The notes under the pieces were generated by a model, which was given only the letters and a program-made list of their open reading frames with translations, was not told where the DNA came from and did not search any database. Source: Streptomyces globisporus (GTDB lineage: Bacteria; Actinomycetota; Actinomycetes; Streptomycetales; Streptomycetaceae). From it: DNA of 64,000 nt. Position numbers and translations under genes: made by a program. The stretch is taken from contig BMTG01000016.1 in assembly GCA_014649555.1 (NCBI GenBank), forward strand, positions 62,001 to 126,000, given 5' to 3'. Shown here in pieces: positions 34,887 through 43,033 of this stretch; the first letter of the stretch is position 1; every line of letters starts with the position of its first letter.

Positions 34887-34938
34887 ACGCGGCCCGGGTA
34901 CGCCCCTTCGAGTGAGAAGGGGGGTATCCGGGCCGCGT
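34887..34938 (+). terminator. strong stem-loop ending the regulator-aminotransferase operon
   Basis: A 23-base inverted repeat (34887-34909 with 34916-34938) with two mismatches and a GAGTGA loop. The rest of the 216-base gap up to 35050 should carry the promoter of the ABC genes, which I cannot locate. Confidence 0.8.
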
Positions 34939-35050
34939 TCCGTGCTCCCGGACCGGTCCGACTATCTACGGTGCCCAGTGACCGATCGGCCGCGTCTTCG
35001 TTCGCCCATACGGGGGAACGGGAAATCTGACCTGAACCGAGGTGTACGCC

Positions 35051-35788
35051 ATGGTGGCCCCGCCGGACAACGACGTGATCTGGGCGCGTTCCCTGCACCA
35101 CTACCACAACGGATCGCCCGGTCTCGGCGGTGTCTCCATCGGCGTCCGGGACGCGGAGATCCTCGCCGTGACCGGCCCGCGCGGCAGCGGGAAGACGACG
35201 CTGCTGCACTGCCTCTCGGGCCGGCTCGTGCCCCAGGAGGGCGAGGTCTGGTTCAACAGCGTCCCCGTCCACACCATGGCCCCCCGGGTCCGCGAACAGC
35301 TCCGCCGGGAACGTTTCGGCTGGATCTCCGCCGATCCCGAGCTGGTCCCGGAGCTGACCGTCTGGGAGAACACCGCGCTGCCCCTGCTGCTGCGCGGTGT
35401 GTCGCACCGGGCCGCCAGGAAGTCCGCCACCGAGTGGCTGGAGCGCCTGGACATCGCCGCGTTCGCCAAGAAGCGGCCGCACGCCCTGCTCCAGGCGCAG
35501 CGCCAGCGGATCTCCGTGGCCCGTGCCCTGTGCGGCGCGCCGACCGTGATCTTCGCGGACGAGCCCACCGCGACCCTGCACCGCGCGGACCGCGCCCAGG
35601 TGCTGCGCACCTTCACCACGGCGGCCCGCTCGCACGGCATCACCGTGGTGCTGGCCACCCATGACGCGGAGGTCGCGGCGCTCGCCGACCGGACCGTGCC
35701 CATGCTGGACGGCCGCTGCGTCGCCACCGTCACCCTGCCTTCGAAACCGGAAGCGGAGGGCCGCGCGGCGTGCTCGCTCTCCGTCTAG
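35051..35788 (+). CDS. ABC transporter ATP-binding protein with degenerate motifs
   Basis: A 245-residue LolD/MacB-like ATPase. Walker A GPRGSGKTT and Walker B VIFADEPT are intact and the H-loop is LATHD. The Q-loop glutamine is missing (FGWISADPEL where GFVFQ is normal), the signature LSGGQ reads LLQAQRQR, and the D-loop is TLHRAD. Such loss at the sites contacting the second ATP half suggests weak or altered ATP use. The ATG at 35051 follows GAGG at 8 bases. It overlaps the permease gene by 19 bases. The cargo is unknown. Confidence 0.75.
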   Translation: MVAPPDNDVIWARSLHHYHNGSPGLGGVSIGVRDAEILAVTGPRGSGKTTLLHCLSGRLVPQEGEVWFNSVPVHTMAPRVREQLRRERFGWISADPELVPELTVWENTALPLLLRGVSHRAARKSATEWLERLDIAAFAKKRPHALLQAQRQRISVARALCGAPTVIFADEPTATLHRADRAQVLRTFTTAARSHGITVVLATHDAEVAALADRTVPMLDGRCVATVTLPSKPEAEGRAACSLSV

Positions 35789-36927
35789 CCCGCGGTTCCC
35801 ATCCCCTCGTCCTGGTCCGGCGGCTGCTGGTGGCCGCCGCGTCGGCCGGTGTCGGATTCCTCCTCCTGTGCGCCCTCGGGTACGCCGCCGCGCACCCGGC
35901 GTCCGCCGGTTCGGTGCTGCGGCTGCTGTGGTGCTTCGTCCCGCTGGCCGCCACCGTGCAGTTCGCCGTGGCGGTGGCCCGGACCGACCCGAGCACCCGG
36001 CCCCGTCCCGGCCTCTCCTCGCTGGGCCTCGGCCCGGTCCGGCTGTCCGCGCTGGCCGCGGTCTCCACGGCCGTCTCGACCACGCTCGGCTCGATGGTGG
36101 CGCTGCTCTTCTTCCTGCATCTGCGCGGCGATCTGACCGGGATGCCGTTCGACGGGGGCGCGGCGGAGTTCCTCGGCGCGGGCACTCCGCTGCCGCTGGC
36201 CGCCGCCCTGATGCTGCTGGCTCTCGTGCCGGTGGCCGCGTCGACGGCGAGCGCGCTGGCCCTGCGGTCGCGGCCCGACCCGGCGCGGGACACCTTCGGC
36301 TCCGAGGAGCTGCCGGAGCCCGCACCGGCCCCGGCCGGGCTCCCCTGGGGCGTGGCGCTGACGGCGGCCGGACTCGCGGTCGAGGCGATCGCCTCCCGGG
36401 GTGCGGCGGGGAACGCGTTCCCGCTGCCGGGACGGTACGACTCGACCCCGGTGGCGGTGCTGGTCGGGTGGACGCTGACCGCGGTCGGCCTGGCGATGGC
36501 CGGGCCGAGCCTGACGTATCTGTGCGGCCGGGCACTTCAGGCGGTGCGCCCGGGGGCCGTACGGCTGCTGGCGGGCCGGGTCCTGATGGACGAGGCGCGC
36601 CGCATCGGCCGCCCGCTCGGCATCGTCTGCGCGGTGGTGTCCGCCGCGGTCGCCGCTTCGGCGCTGTACGGGGGCGACGACCGCCCGTACGGTCCGCTCA
36701 CCGCTCTCGGGGCGGTGCTGGTCCTCGGCTGTACGACGGCGACGCTGCTGACCTCGGCGCTGGAGGCCAAGCACGCCCGGGCCCATACGGCCGAGGCGCT
36801 GCTCAGGATGGGCGCCCCGGCGGCCACGCTGCGCCGGGCGACGCTGCTGAGGGCGGGCGCGCTGCTGGCCTTGTTCGCCCCGCTGACCTGGGTGATCGCA
36901 CAGCTCGCGGCGCTTCCGCTGGCGTAA
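35770..36927 (+). CDS. ABC transporter permease-like membrane protein
   Basis: A 385-residue protein with about eight to nine hydrophobic segments, beginning LVRRLLVAAASAGVGFLLL. It has a short charged loop around residue 180-195 (RSRPDPARDTFGSEELPEP) and a C-terminal FtsX-like ending with RMGAPAATLRRATLLRAG. No large extracytoplasmic domain. It partners the overlapping ATPase. GTG start at 35770 lies inside the ATPase gene. The export substrate, perhaps a lipid or peptide as in related families, cannot be inferred. Confidence 0.7.
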   Translation: MLALRLARGSHPLVLVRRLLVAAASAGVGFLLLCALGYAAAHPASAGSVLRLLWCFVPLAATVQFAVAVARTDPSTRPRPGLSSLGLGPVRLSALAAVSTAVSTTLGSMVALLFFLHLRGDLTGMPFDGGAAEFLGAGTPLPLAAALMLLALVPVAASTASALALRSRPDPARDTFGSEELPEPAPAPAGLPWGVALTAAGLAVEAIASRGAAGNAFPLPGRYDSTPVAVLVGWTLTAVGLAMAGPSLTYLCGRALQAVRPGAVRLLAGRVLMDEARRIGRPLGIVCAVVSAAVAASALYGGDDRPYGPLTALGAVLVLGCTTATLLTSALEAKHARAHTAEALLRMGAPAATLRRATLLRAGALLALFAPLTWVIAQLAALPLA

Positions 36928-36942
36928 GGGGTGTCGTGGCGC

Positions 36943-37398
36943 TCAGGGGTGGGTGGCGAGGCGGTCCGCGAGCGCGTCGAAGAAGGCCTCCCAGCCGTCC
37001 TCGGCCGCCGCGTACTGCTCGGGGGTGAGGTTCCCGCCGCGCTGCTGGAAGGCGAGTTCGGTCCGGCCGCCCCCGAGGTCGCTGAAGGTGACGGTCACCA
37101 TCTCGCCCTCGGCGTCCTCGGGGGCGGAGCCGTCCTTCAGCGTGAAGACCAGCCCGTCGGGTTCGCTGACCTCCCGGTAGACCCCGTGGAAGGGCATCTC
37201 GACGCCCGGCATCACAATGACCAGGCGCCACGAGCCCCCGGGCCGTACGTCCATCGCCACGCGGTCCAGGGGGACGTCGGCCTCGCCCCCGTACCAGGCG
37301 GCGAAGTCCTCCGGTGACGTCCAGGCGGCGAAGACCCGCTGCTGCGGGGCGTCGAGGACGCGGGTGAGGTCGATGCCCTCGCGGGTGCCACGGGTCAT
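36943..37398 (-). CDS. SRPBCC (AHSA1-like) domain protein
   Basis: A 151-residue START-fold protein: RVLDAPQQRVFAAWTSPEDFAAWYG at the N-terminus (in parts), MDVRPGGSWRLVI, PFHGVYREVSEPDGLVFT, and C-terminal EDGWEAFFDALADRLA. Members bind hydrophobic ligands or act as co-chaperone-like factors. No catalytic assignment is possible. The ATG at 37398 follows AAGGA at eight bases. It is convergent with the ABC permease, whose stop is 15 bases away. Confidence 0.8.
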   Translation of the reverse strand: MTRGTREGIDLTRVLDAPQQRVFAAWTSPEDFAAWYGGEADVPLDRVAMDVRPGGSWRLVIVMPGVEMPFHGVYREVSEPDGLVFTLKDGSAPEDAEGEMVTVTFSDLGGGRTELAFQQRGGNLTPEQYAAAEDGWEAFFDALADRLATHP

Positions 37399-37536
37399 GG
37401 TCACGGTCCTTCGTCGCTGTCACTGTCGCTGTCGGTGCCGTACGGCGTACGGCCTACGGGTACACGGTACGGACCTCCAGCTTGCCGGGCCCTGGGCGCG
37501 CTGTCGCGGCGTACGGCACGCGTTCCGGCTCCACGG

Positions 37537-38724
37537 TCAGGGCCGCAGCAATCCGGCAAGGGTGGCGTACGCGCTCTCCCACCCCCACTCCTCGCGGACC
37601 CACGCCCGGCCCTTCTCCCCCATCGCCGCGGCCGCCACCCGGTCCCGCAGCAGCGCGACGAGCCGGTCCGCCACGGCGGCCGTGTCGCGTCCGTCGACCA
37701 GGTGCCCGGTCTCCCCGTCCCGTACGGTGTCCGGCGCGCCGCCCGAGTCGCCGACGAGGACCGGCAGCCCGGCGGCCGCCGCCTCCAGGAAGACGATCCC
37801 GAGCCCCTCCACCTCCAGGCCGCGTCTGCGGGTGCGGCACGGCATGGCGAAGACGTCGGCCGCCGCGTAGTGCTCCGGCATCTCCGGGTGCGGGCGTCCG
37901 CCGGCGAGGACCACCGCGTCCGCGACCCCGGTGTCGGCGGCGAGCCGGTGCAGGGTCCGGGCGTACGGTCCGTCGCCGGTCAGCAGGAGTACGGCGTCGG
38001 GCACGGAGCGCAGGACGGCGGGGAGGGCGCGGATCAGGGTGTCCTGTCCCTTGCGCGGGACGAGCCGCGCCGCGCACAGGATCACCGGCCGCGCACCGAG
38101 GCCGTACCGTTCGCGGACGCGGTTGCGCGCCCCGGGCGGTCCGCCGTCGCGCGCCGGTTCCCGTACGGCGTCGCGTGCTCCCTGCCGTACGGCGAAGGCC
38201 TCCGCGTCCACGGCCGGTGCCAGCCGCACCATGCGGCGGGCGGCGGCCGGGCCGAGCGCGGCGGCGATGGGGGCGCGGGTCGCAGCGCCCAGGTAGGTCA
38301 CCGCGTCCGTACGTTCCCCGATCCGGCGCAGCAGGGCCCGGGCGCCCGGGGTGCGGGCCCACCACACCTCGTGCCCGTGCGTCGTGGCGACGGCCCGCCG
38401 CACCCCGCCCTCCCGGCGCAACCGGTCCGCCATGAGCCCGAGCGGGGCGGCGGCCCCGAACCAGACGCTGTCGCAGCCGTGGCGGCGGGCGAGTCCGGCG
38501 GCGCGGGCGGTGACGCGGGGGACGGGGAGCAGCATCCGGGCCGGGTCGCGGACCACGGGGTAGGGCAGGGCCGCGTCATGGGCGGCGGCCCCGGGTTCGG
38601 CGGAGGTGTACACGACGACGGAGTCCGCGGGGAACCGGTCGGTCATCGCCCGGACGAAGGTCTCGATGCCGCCCTGGCGCGGCGGGAAGTCGTTGGTCAC
38701 CACGAGGGTGCGGCGGCCGGTCAT
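37537..38724 (-). CDS. GT4 family glycosyltransferase, PimB-like
   Basis: A 395-residue GT-B transferase. N-terminal RTLVVTNDFPPRQGGIETFV is the donor/acceptor start typical of actinobacterial PimB-type mannosyltransferases. The C-terminal half has VILCAARLVPRKGQDTLI, LLTGDGPYARTL and the EX7E motif region EGLGIVFLEAAAAGLPVLVG. It transfers a hexose, probably mannose from GDP-mannose, to a lipid or glycan. The start overlaps the stop of the upstream membrane gene by 4 bases, so the two act together. The exact acceptor is unknown. Confidence 0.83.
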   Translation of the reverse strand: MTGRRTLVVTNDFPPRQGGIETFVRAMTDRFPADSVVVYTSAEPGAAAHDAALPYPVVRDPARMLLPVPRVTARAAGLARRHGCDSVWFGAAAPLGLMADRLRREGGVRRAVATTHGHEVWWARTPGARALLRRIGERTDAVTYLGAATRAPIAAALGPAAARRMVRLAPAVDAEAFAVRQGARDAVREPARDGGPPGARNRVRERYGLGARPVILCAARLVPRKGQDTLIRALPAVLRSVPDAVLLLTGDGPYARTLHRLAADTGVADAVVLAGGRPHPEMPEHYAAADVFAMPCRTRRRGLEVEGLGIVFLEAAAAGLPVLVGDSGGAPDTVRDGETGHLVDGRDTAAVADRLVALLRDRVAAAAMGEKGRAWVREEWGWESAYATLAGLLRP

Positions 38725-39938
38725 CGGGACACCTGCTTCCGTACGCGGAGGAGCAAGGGGTGCTCGTCAGGTGCCTGCCGGGCCGCCGCCCACACCACGA
38801 GGACCAGCGGGTGCACCAGATAGCCGAACCGGCTCGCGGGGATGAACGCGATGGCCAGGAGCAGCCCGAGCGCGAGCCTCGCCGCCGCGTCCGCCGGTGT
38901 CGCCGGGGGCCTGAGGGCGAGGGAAAGGCCGAGGAGAAGCGCGCTCACCCCGAGCAGCAGGAGGGCCAGGGTACGGCCGCCGGGGACGTGGGTGGCCAGC
39001 AGATGGCCGGGGAGCGGGCTCGCGGCGGACGAGACCGCGTCGGTCAGCCCGAGCGGGAAGTCGACGACATGGGCCCGGAAGGCCCCCGGGGCGCGCAGCG
39101 CGGCGGGCAGGAGGAGAACAGCGGCGGTGAGCAGGGCGACGAGCCCGCAGCGCGCGGCGGCGCGATCCGCCGGGCGGTGGCCCTCCCCGCGATCCGCCGA
39201 TCGGAAGGCTGCCGCGAGCAGGGCCAGGGCCACCGGAACCGCGGGCCACGCGGTCCACTTGAGGGCGGCGGCCACACCGAGCGCCGCCCCGGCCGCACCC
39301 GCTCTCCCCCGCCCGGCGAGGGCGAGCCCGAGGCACATCAGCCCGGCCACCGGCAGATCGACGCCCCCGACCGCGAGCGGCAGCGCGACCAGCGGGCAGG
39401 CGGCGATCCACCGCAGCGGAGCGCTCCGGGCCCCCGCAGGGAGGGCGAGCGCGAGCGCGCCGAGGAACGCCGCGCCCATCCACAGCCGTGGGTCGGTGAG
39501 CGGACCGGGCCCGGCCACGGCCTCCGGCAGACCGAAGACGGCCATGCCCGGGAGATACGGGTTGAAGTCCTCCGGCACCACGGGATGCTGGAGGTAGGGC
39601 GTCCCCTCGGCGAGCAGCAGCCCGGCCGACCGGGCGACCACTCGCACCTCCAACTGCGCCCGGTCCACGGCGAGAAGCCACAGCAGAGGCAGCAGCACCG
39701 CCCCCGCAAGGGCGACCGCGCCTGCGGTACGGGGGGTCCGCCCGCGGGCGGCGAGCAGCGCGGCGGCCAGGTAGCCGAGCGCGGCAGCGGCCCCCCAGAC
39801 GCGGTGCGGTCCGAGCGAGGACCAGGCCGCGAGCCCCAGCGCGGCGGCCGCGCACAACGCCCACCAGAGGGCGCCCCCGAGCAGCGGTGGCGGCTCGCGG
39901 TGCTGGTCAGGAGGGGTGAGGGGCGTGGTCGTTGCCAT
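38721..39938 (-). CDS. polytopic membrane protein, GT87-like mannosyltransferase family
   Basis: A 405-residue protein with about 10-11 transmembrane segments. The loop after the third helix has EGTPYLQHPVVPEDFNPYLP, similar to the acidic loop of polyprenyl-phosphate-mannose-using GT-C enzymes. Another conserved-looking segment is GVAAALKWTAWPAVPVALAL. The ATGA overlap with the downstream GT4 gene supports a two-step glycolipid or polysaccharide role on the membrane. Start ATG 39938. Divergent from a sensor kinase with 142 bases between. Confidence 0.7.
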   Translation of the reverse strand: MATTTPLTPPDQHREPPPLLGGALWWALCAAAALGLAAWSSLGPHRVWGAAAALGYLAAALLAARGRTPRTAGAVALAGAVLLPLLWLLAVDRAQLEVRVVARSAGLLLAEGTPYLQHPVVPEDFNPYLPGMAVFGLPEAVAGPGPLTDPRLWMGAAFLGALALALPAGARSAPLRWIAACPLVALPLAVGGVDLPVAGLMCLGLALAGRGRAGAAGAALGVAAALKWTAWPAVPVALALLAAAFRSADRGEGHRPADRAAARCGLVALLTAAVLLLPAALRAPGAFRAHVVDFPLGLTDAVSSAASPLPGHLLATHVPGGRTLALLLLGVSALLLGLSLALRPPATPADAAARLALGLLLAIAFIPASRFGYLVHPLVLVVWAAARQAPDEHPLLLRVRKQVSR

Positions 39939-40080
39939 GGATCCGAGGCTAGGAACGGGCCGTCCACGGATCGTCACACCACCGTCCGGTCCTCGGGGTC
40001 AACCCGTGGCATGAGCCGGCACCGGGAATTCCACCCGTACTCCGATGTGCCCCGCCCCAGCGGTGACGAAGAATCTCCGT

Positions 40081-41337
40081 ATGACGCGCACCATCACGCC
40101 GGACCGCCCGGCCGCCGCCCCCGAAGCCCCGCCGCCGGCCCGCGGGGTGCGGCGACGGCTGCGGCACTGGGCGGCGGCCCCCTCGTACGCCTGGCTGACC
40201 TCGGCGGCGCTGACGCTCTTCGCGGTGGTGGAGCTGGCCCTCGTACCGGGTTCGGCGATCACGGCGTTCGGGGTGGTGGTCTGTACGGCCTCACTGGCGC
40301 TGCGGGCGACCTGGCCCGCCGTCGGGTTCCTGACCGTGGGCGCGGCCCTGCTGAGCTTCGCGACCGACGGCAACATGGCGTACGCGACGATCGCCGGCTC
40401 CCTGATCGGCTGCTACACCCTGGGGCGGCACCGGGTGCAGCATCCGGCGATCCTCGTGCTGGCCGGTTCGCTGGCGTCACTGACGGTCAACCTGGTGCAC
40501 ATCGACCGGTGGGCCCGGGACGGCTCCCCCGGCCTGCCCGCGCTCCAGGGGACCGACCGGTTCAGTCTCGGGCTGTACGCCGAGACGCTGGTGCTGACGG
40601 TGATGATCCTGGGCGCGGTGAGCACGGGGGACGCGGTGCGGGCGCGCGAGGAGACCCGGCACACCCGGGCGGCCGCCCAGTCCCGGCTGCTGGAGATGGA
40701 GCGGCGGCAGGCGGCCGAAGCGGAACGGGCCGCGATAGCGAGGGAGTTGCACGACATGATCGCCCACTCGGTGTCGGTGATCGCGGTCCGGGCGGAGAGC
40801 GCCACGTACACGACCCCTGACCTCTCACCTCCGGCGCGTGACGCCTTCCAGGAGATCGCGGGCACCGCACGTTCCTCGATGGCGGAGCTGCGGCGGCTGC
40901 TCGGGGTGCTGCGGACGGGCAACGACACCTCACAGGCCCCGCTCACCGCCCCGCAGCCCTCGCTGGCCGGTCTCGACGACCTCCTCGGCCAGCACCGGGC
41001 GGTGGGCGGCGCTGCCGAGCTACGGATCAGCGGCGGGCGGGTCCCGCTGCCCGCATCCTGGGAGCTGTCGGCGTACCGGATCGTCCAGGAGGCCCTGACG
41101 AACGCCCGGCGACACGCCCCCGGAGCGCATTCGCTCGTGGAACTCCACTACGGCCCGCGCCTGTTGACGGTCCGCGTGAGCGATGACGGGCCGGGCCCCG
41201 ATCCGTCCGGCTCCACCGGGCGGGCGGGGCACGGGCTGGTGGGCATGGCCGAACGGGCCTCCCTGCTCGGCGGGGCGCTCACCACCGGCCGGGGTCCGGC
41301 CGGCGGCTTCCTCGTGGAGGCGGAGCTGCCGTGGTGA
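40081..41337 (+). CDS. two-component sensor histidine kinase (HisKA_3)
   Basis: A 418-residue kinase with a 40-residue cytoplasmic N-terminus, about four to five transmembrane segments (residues 48-190), then a helix rich in Arg/Glu, the H-box ARELHDMIAHSVSVI with His224, and HATPase_c motifs AYRIVQEALTNARRHA, VSDDGPG and GHGLVGMAERA. The signal is unknown. The start is uncertain. ATG 40081 has only a weak GAAGAA site, and a GTG/ATG 12 codons upstream remains possible. The regulator gene overlaps its 3' end. Confidence 0.86.
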   Translation: MTRTITPDRPAAAPEAPPPARGVRRRLRHWAAAPSYAWLTSAALTLFAVVELALVPGSAITAFGVVVCTASLALRATWPAVGFLTVGAALLSFATDGNMAYATIAGSLIGCYTLGRHRVQHPAILVLAGSLASLTVNLVHIDRWARDGSPGLPALQGTDRFSLGLYAETLVLTVMILGAVSTGDAVRAREETRHTRAAAQSRLLEMERRQAAEAERAAIARELHDMIAHSVSVIAVRAESATYTTPDLSPPARDAFQEIAGTARSSMAELRRLLGVLRTGNDTSQAPLTAPQPSLAGLDDLLGQHRAVGGAAELRISGGRVPLPASWELSAYRIVQEALTNARRHAPGAHSLVELHYGPRLLTVRVSDDGPGPDPSGSTGRAGHGLVGMAERASLLGGALTTGRGPAGGFLVEAELPW

Positions 41338-41999
41338 TCCGGGTGCTGGTGGCCGACGACCAGGCCGTCGTCCGGACGGCTTTCTCCGGTCTGCTGAACA
41401 CGCAGGACGACATCGAGGTGGTCGGGGAGGCGGAGGACGGCGAACAGGCCGTGCTCGGCGCGGCCGAACTGCGTCCCGATGTCGCCCTGTTGGACATCCG
41501 GATGCCCCGGCTCGGCGGCATCGACGCGGCGCGCGAGATCGTCGCGGCGTCGAACGGGGCGACCAAGGCGCTGATGCTGACGACGTTCGGCCTGGACGAG
41601 TACGTGTACGACGCCCTCACCGCCGGAGCCAGCGGCTTCCTGCTGAAGGACGCGACCTTCCCCGAACTGCTGCACGCGGTACGGGTGGTGGCGGGCGGCC
41701 ACGCCCTGCTGGCCCCCGAGATCACCGGGCGGCTCATCGCGGAGTTCGCCCGGCAGCGGGTCAGCGCTCCGCCGAAGCGCTCGATCGACGGGCTGACCGC
41801 GCGCGAGGCCGAGGTGCTCGTCCTGATCGCCCGGGGGCTGTCCAACGCGGACATCGCCGACCGGCTGACCATCACCGACCACACGGTGAAGACCCACATC
41901 AACCGGCTGTTCGCGAAGATGGGGCTGCGGGACCGGGCGCAGGCGGTGATCCTGGCGTACGAACTGGGTCTGGTGGTGGCGGGGAACTCAGGCCCCTGA
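41334..41999 (+). CDS. NarL/FixJ family response regulator
   Basis: A 221-residue regulator. Receiver VLVADDQ, Asp54 in LLDIRMP, MLTTFGLDEY and GFLLKDA. LuxR HTH LTAREAEVLVLIARGLSN with VKTHINRLFAKMGLRDRAQ. The GTG at 41334 overlaps the kinase stop (GTGA). A GTG one codon upstream is an alternative. The 3' end overlaps the convergent thiamine transporter ATPase gene by 12 bases, so the two operons meet without a terminator. Confidence 0.87.
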   Translation: MIRVLVADDQAVVRTAFSGLLNTQDDIEVVGEAEDGEQAVLGAAELRPDVALLDIRMPRLGGIDAAREIVAASNGATKALMLTTFGLDEYVYDALTAGASGFLLKDATFPELLHAVRVVAGGHALLAPEITGRLIAEFARQRVSAPPKRSIDGLTAREAEVLVLIARGLSNADIADRLTITDHTVKTHINRLFAKMGLRDRAQAVILAYELGLVVAGNSGP

Positions 42000-43028
42000 A
42001 GGCATCCCCGCCCCTGCCAGCACCACCGTCTCCGCCGCGTCGAAGCGGATGCCCACGACCGCGCCCTCGTCCGGGGTGTCCCGCAGGGCGCATTCGGCCT
42101 CCAGCACCGGCGCGTTCTCGGGCAGCAGCCGTACGGTCACGTGGTTCCCCCGGAAGGTGCGGACGCCCACCGTGCAGCGCAGGCCGTCCTCGGGGGCGCC
42201 GATCCGGACCCCGGCGGGCCGGACCAGCAGGTCGACCTCGCCCTGCGGGGAGCCCTCGGGCACCGGGACCTTGCCCCAGGCGGTGGCGGCGGCCTGTCCG
42301 GTGACGGTCGCGGCGGTGACGTTGTCGAAGCCGAGGAACCGGGCGACGAACGCGGAGGCGGGGCGCTGCCAGACGTCCAGCGGGGTGCCCTCCTGCGCGA
42401 TCCGGCCGTCCCGCATCACGACGACCCGGTCGGCGAGCGCGAACGCCTCGCCCTGGTCGTGCGTGACGGCCAGCACGGTGGTCCCCAACTCCTGGAAGAG
42501 CGTGCGGAGTTCCACGACGAGCCGTTCGCGCAGGCTCCGGTCGAGCTGGCCGAGGGGCTCGTCCAGCATCAGGAGCTTCGGGCGCGGGGCGAGCGCGCGG
42601 GCCAGGGCCACGCGCTGCTGTTCGCCCCCGGAGAGCGCGGCGACGGCCCGGCGTTCCGCGCCCGGCAGGCCGACCAGCTCCAGGAGTTCGCGGACCCGGG
42701 CGTTCGTCTCGGCCCGCCCCACGCCGTGCATGCGCAGCCCGAAGGCGACGTTGGAGCCGACGTCCCGGTGCGGGAAGAGCTGGTGGTCCTGGAACATCAG
42801 GCCGAGCCCGCGCCGGTGCACCGGGACGCCCGCCTGGTCCTGTCCGGCCAGCAGCACCCGGCCGCCGTCCATCGGCTGGAGCCCGGCGACGGCCCGTAGC
42901 AGGGTGGACTTCCCGCTGCCGCTGGGCCCGAGGACGCAAGAGATCCGGTGGTCGGCGACCTCCAGGTCCACGGCGTCGAGCGCGGCCCGCTCCCCGAACC
43001 GTACGGTGGCGGCCTGCAAGCTCAGCAT
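41988..43028 (-). CDS. thiamine ABC transporter ATP-binding protein
   Basis: A 346-residue ATPase with Walker A GPSGSGKST, Q-loop LMFQDHQLFPH, signature ALSGGEQQRVALARAL, Walker B LLMLDEPLGQLD, H-loop VTHDQGEA, and a C-terminal TOBE-like part. It is the last gene of an operon behind a TPP riboswitch, so it should power thiamine (or TPP/precursor) import through the double permease. Start ATG 43028, 5 bases after the permease stop. In place of ThiQ it is a longer, PotA/FbpC-like ATPase. Confidence 0.87.
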   Translation of the reverse strand: MLSLQAATVRFGERAALDAVDLEVADHRISCVLGPSGSGKSTLLRAVAGLQPMDGGRVLLAGQDQAGVPVHRRGLGLMFQDHQLFPHRDVGSNVAFGLRMHGVGRAETNARVRELLELVGLPGAERRAVAALSGGEQQRVALARALAPRPKLLMLDEPLGQLDRSLRERLVVELRTLFQELGTTVLAVTHDQGEAFALADRVVVMRDGRIAQEGTPLDVWQRPASAFVARFLGFDNVTAATVTGQAAATAWGKVPVPEGSPQGEVDLLVRPAGVRIGAPEDGLRCTVGVRTFRGNHVTVRLLPENAPVLEAECALRDTPDEGAVVGIRFDAAETVVLAGAGMPSGA

Positions 43029-43033
43029 GTCGT

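Noticed and set aside
35051-36927. Lantibiotic or bacteriocin export/immunity locus
   Set aside because: No precursor peptide or modification enzyme is seen around the ABC pair.
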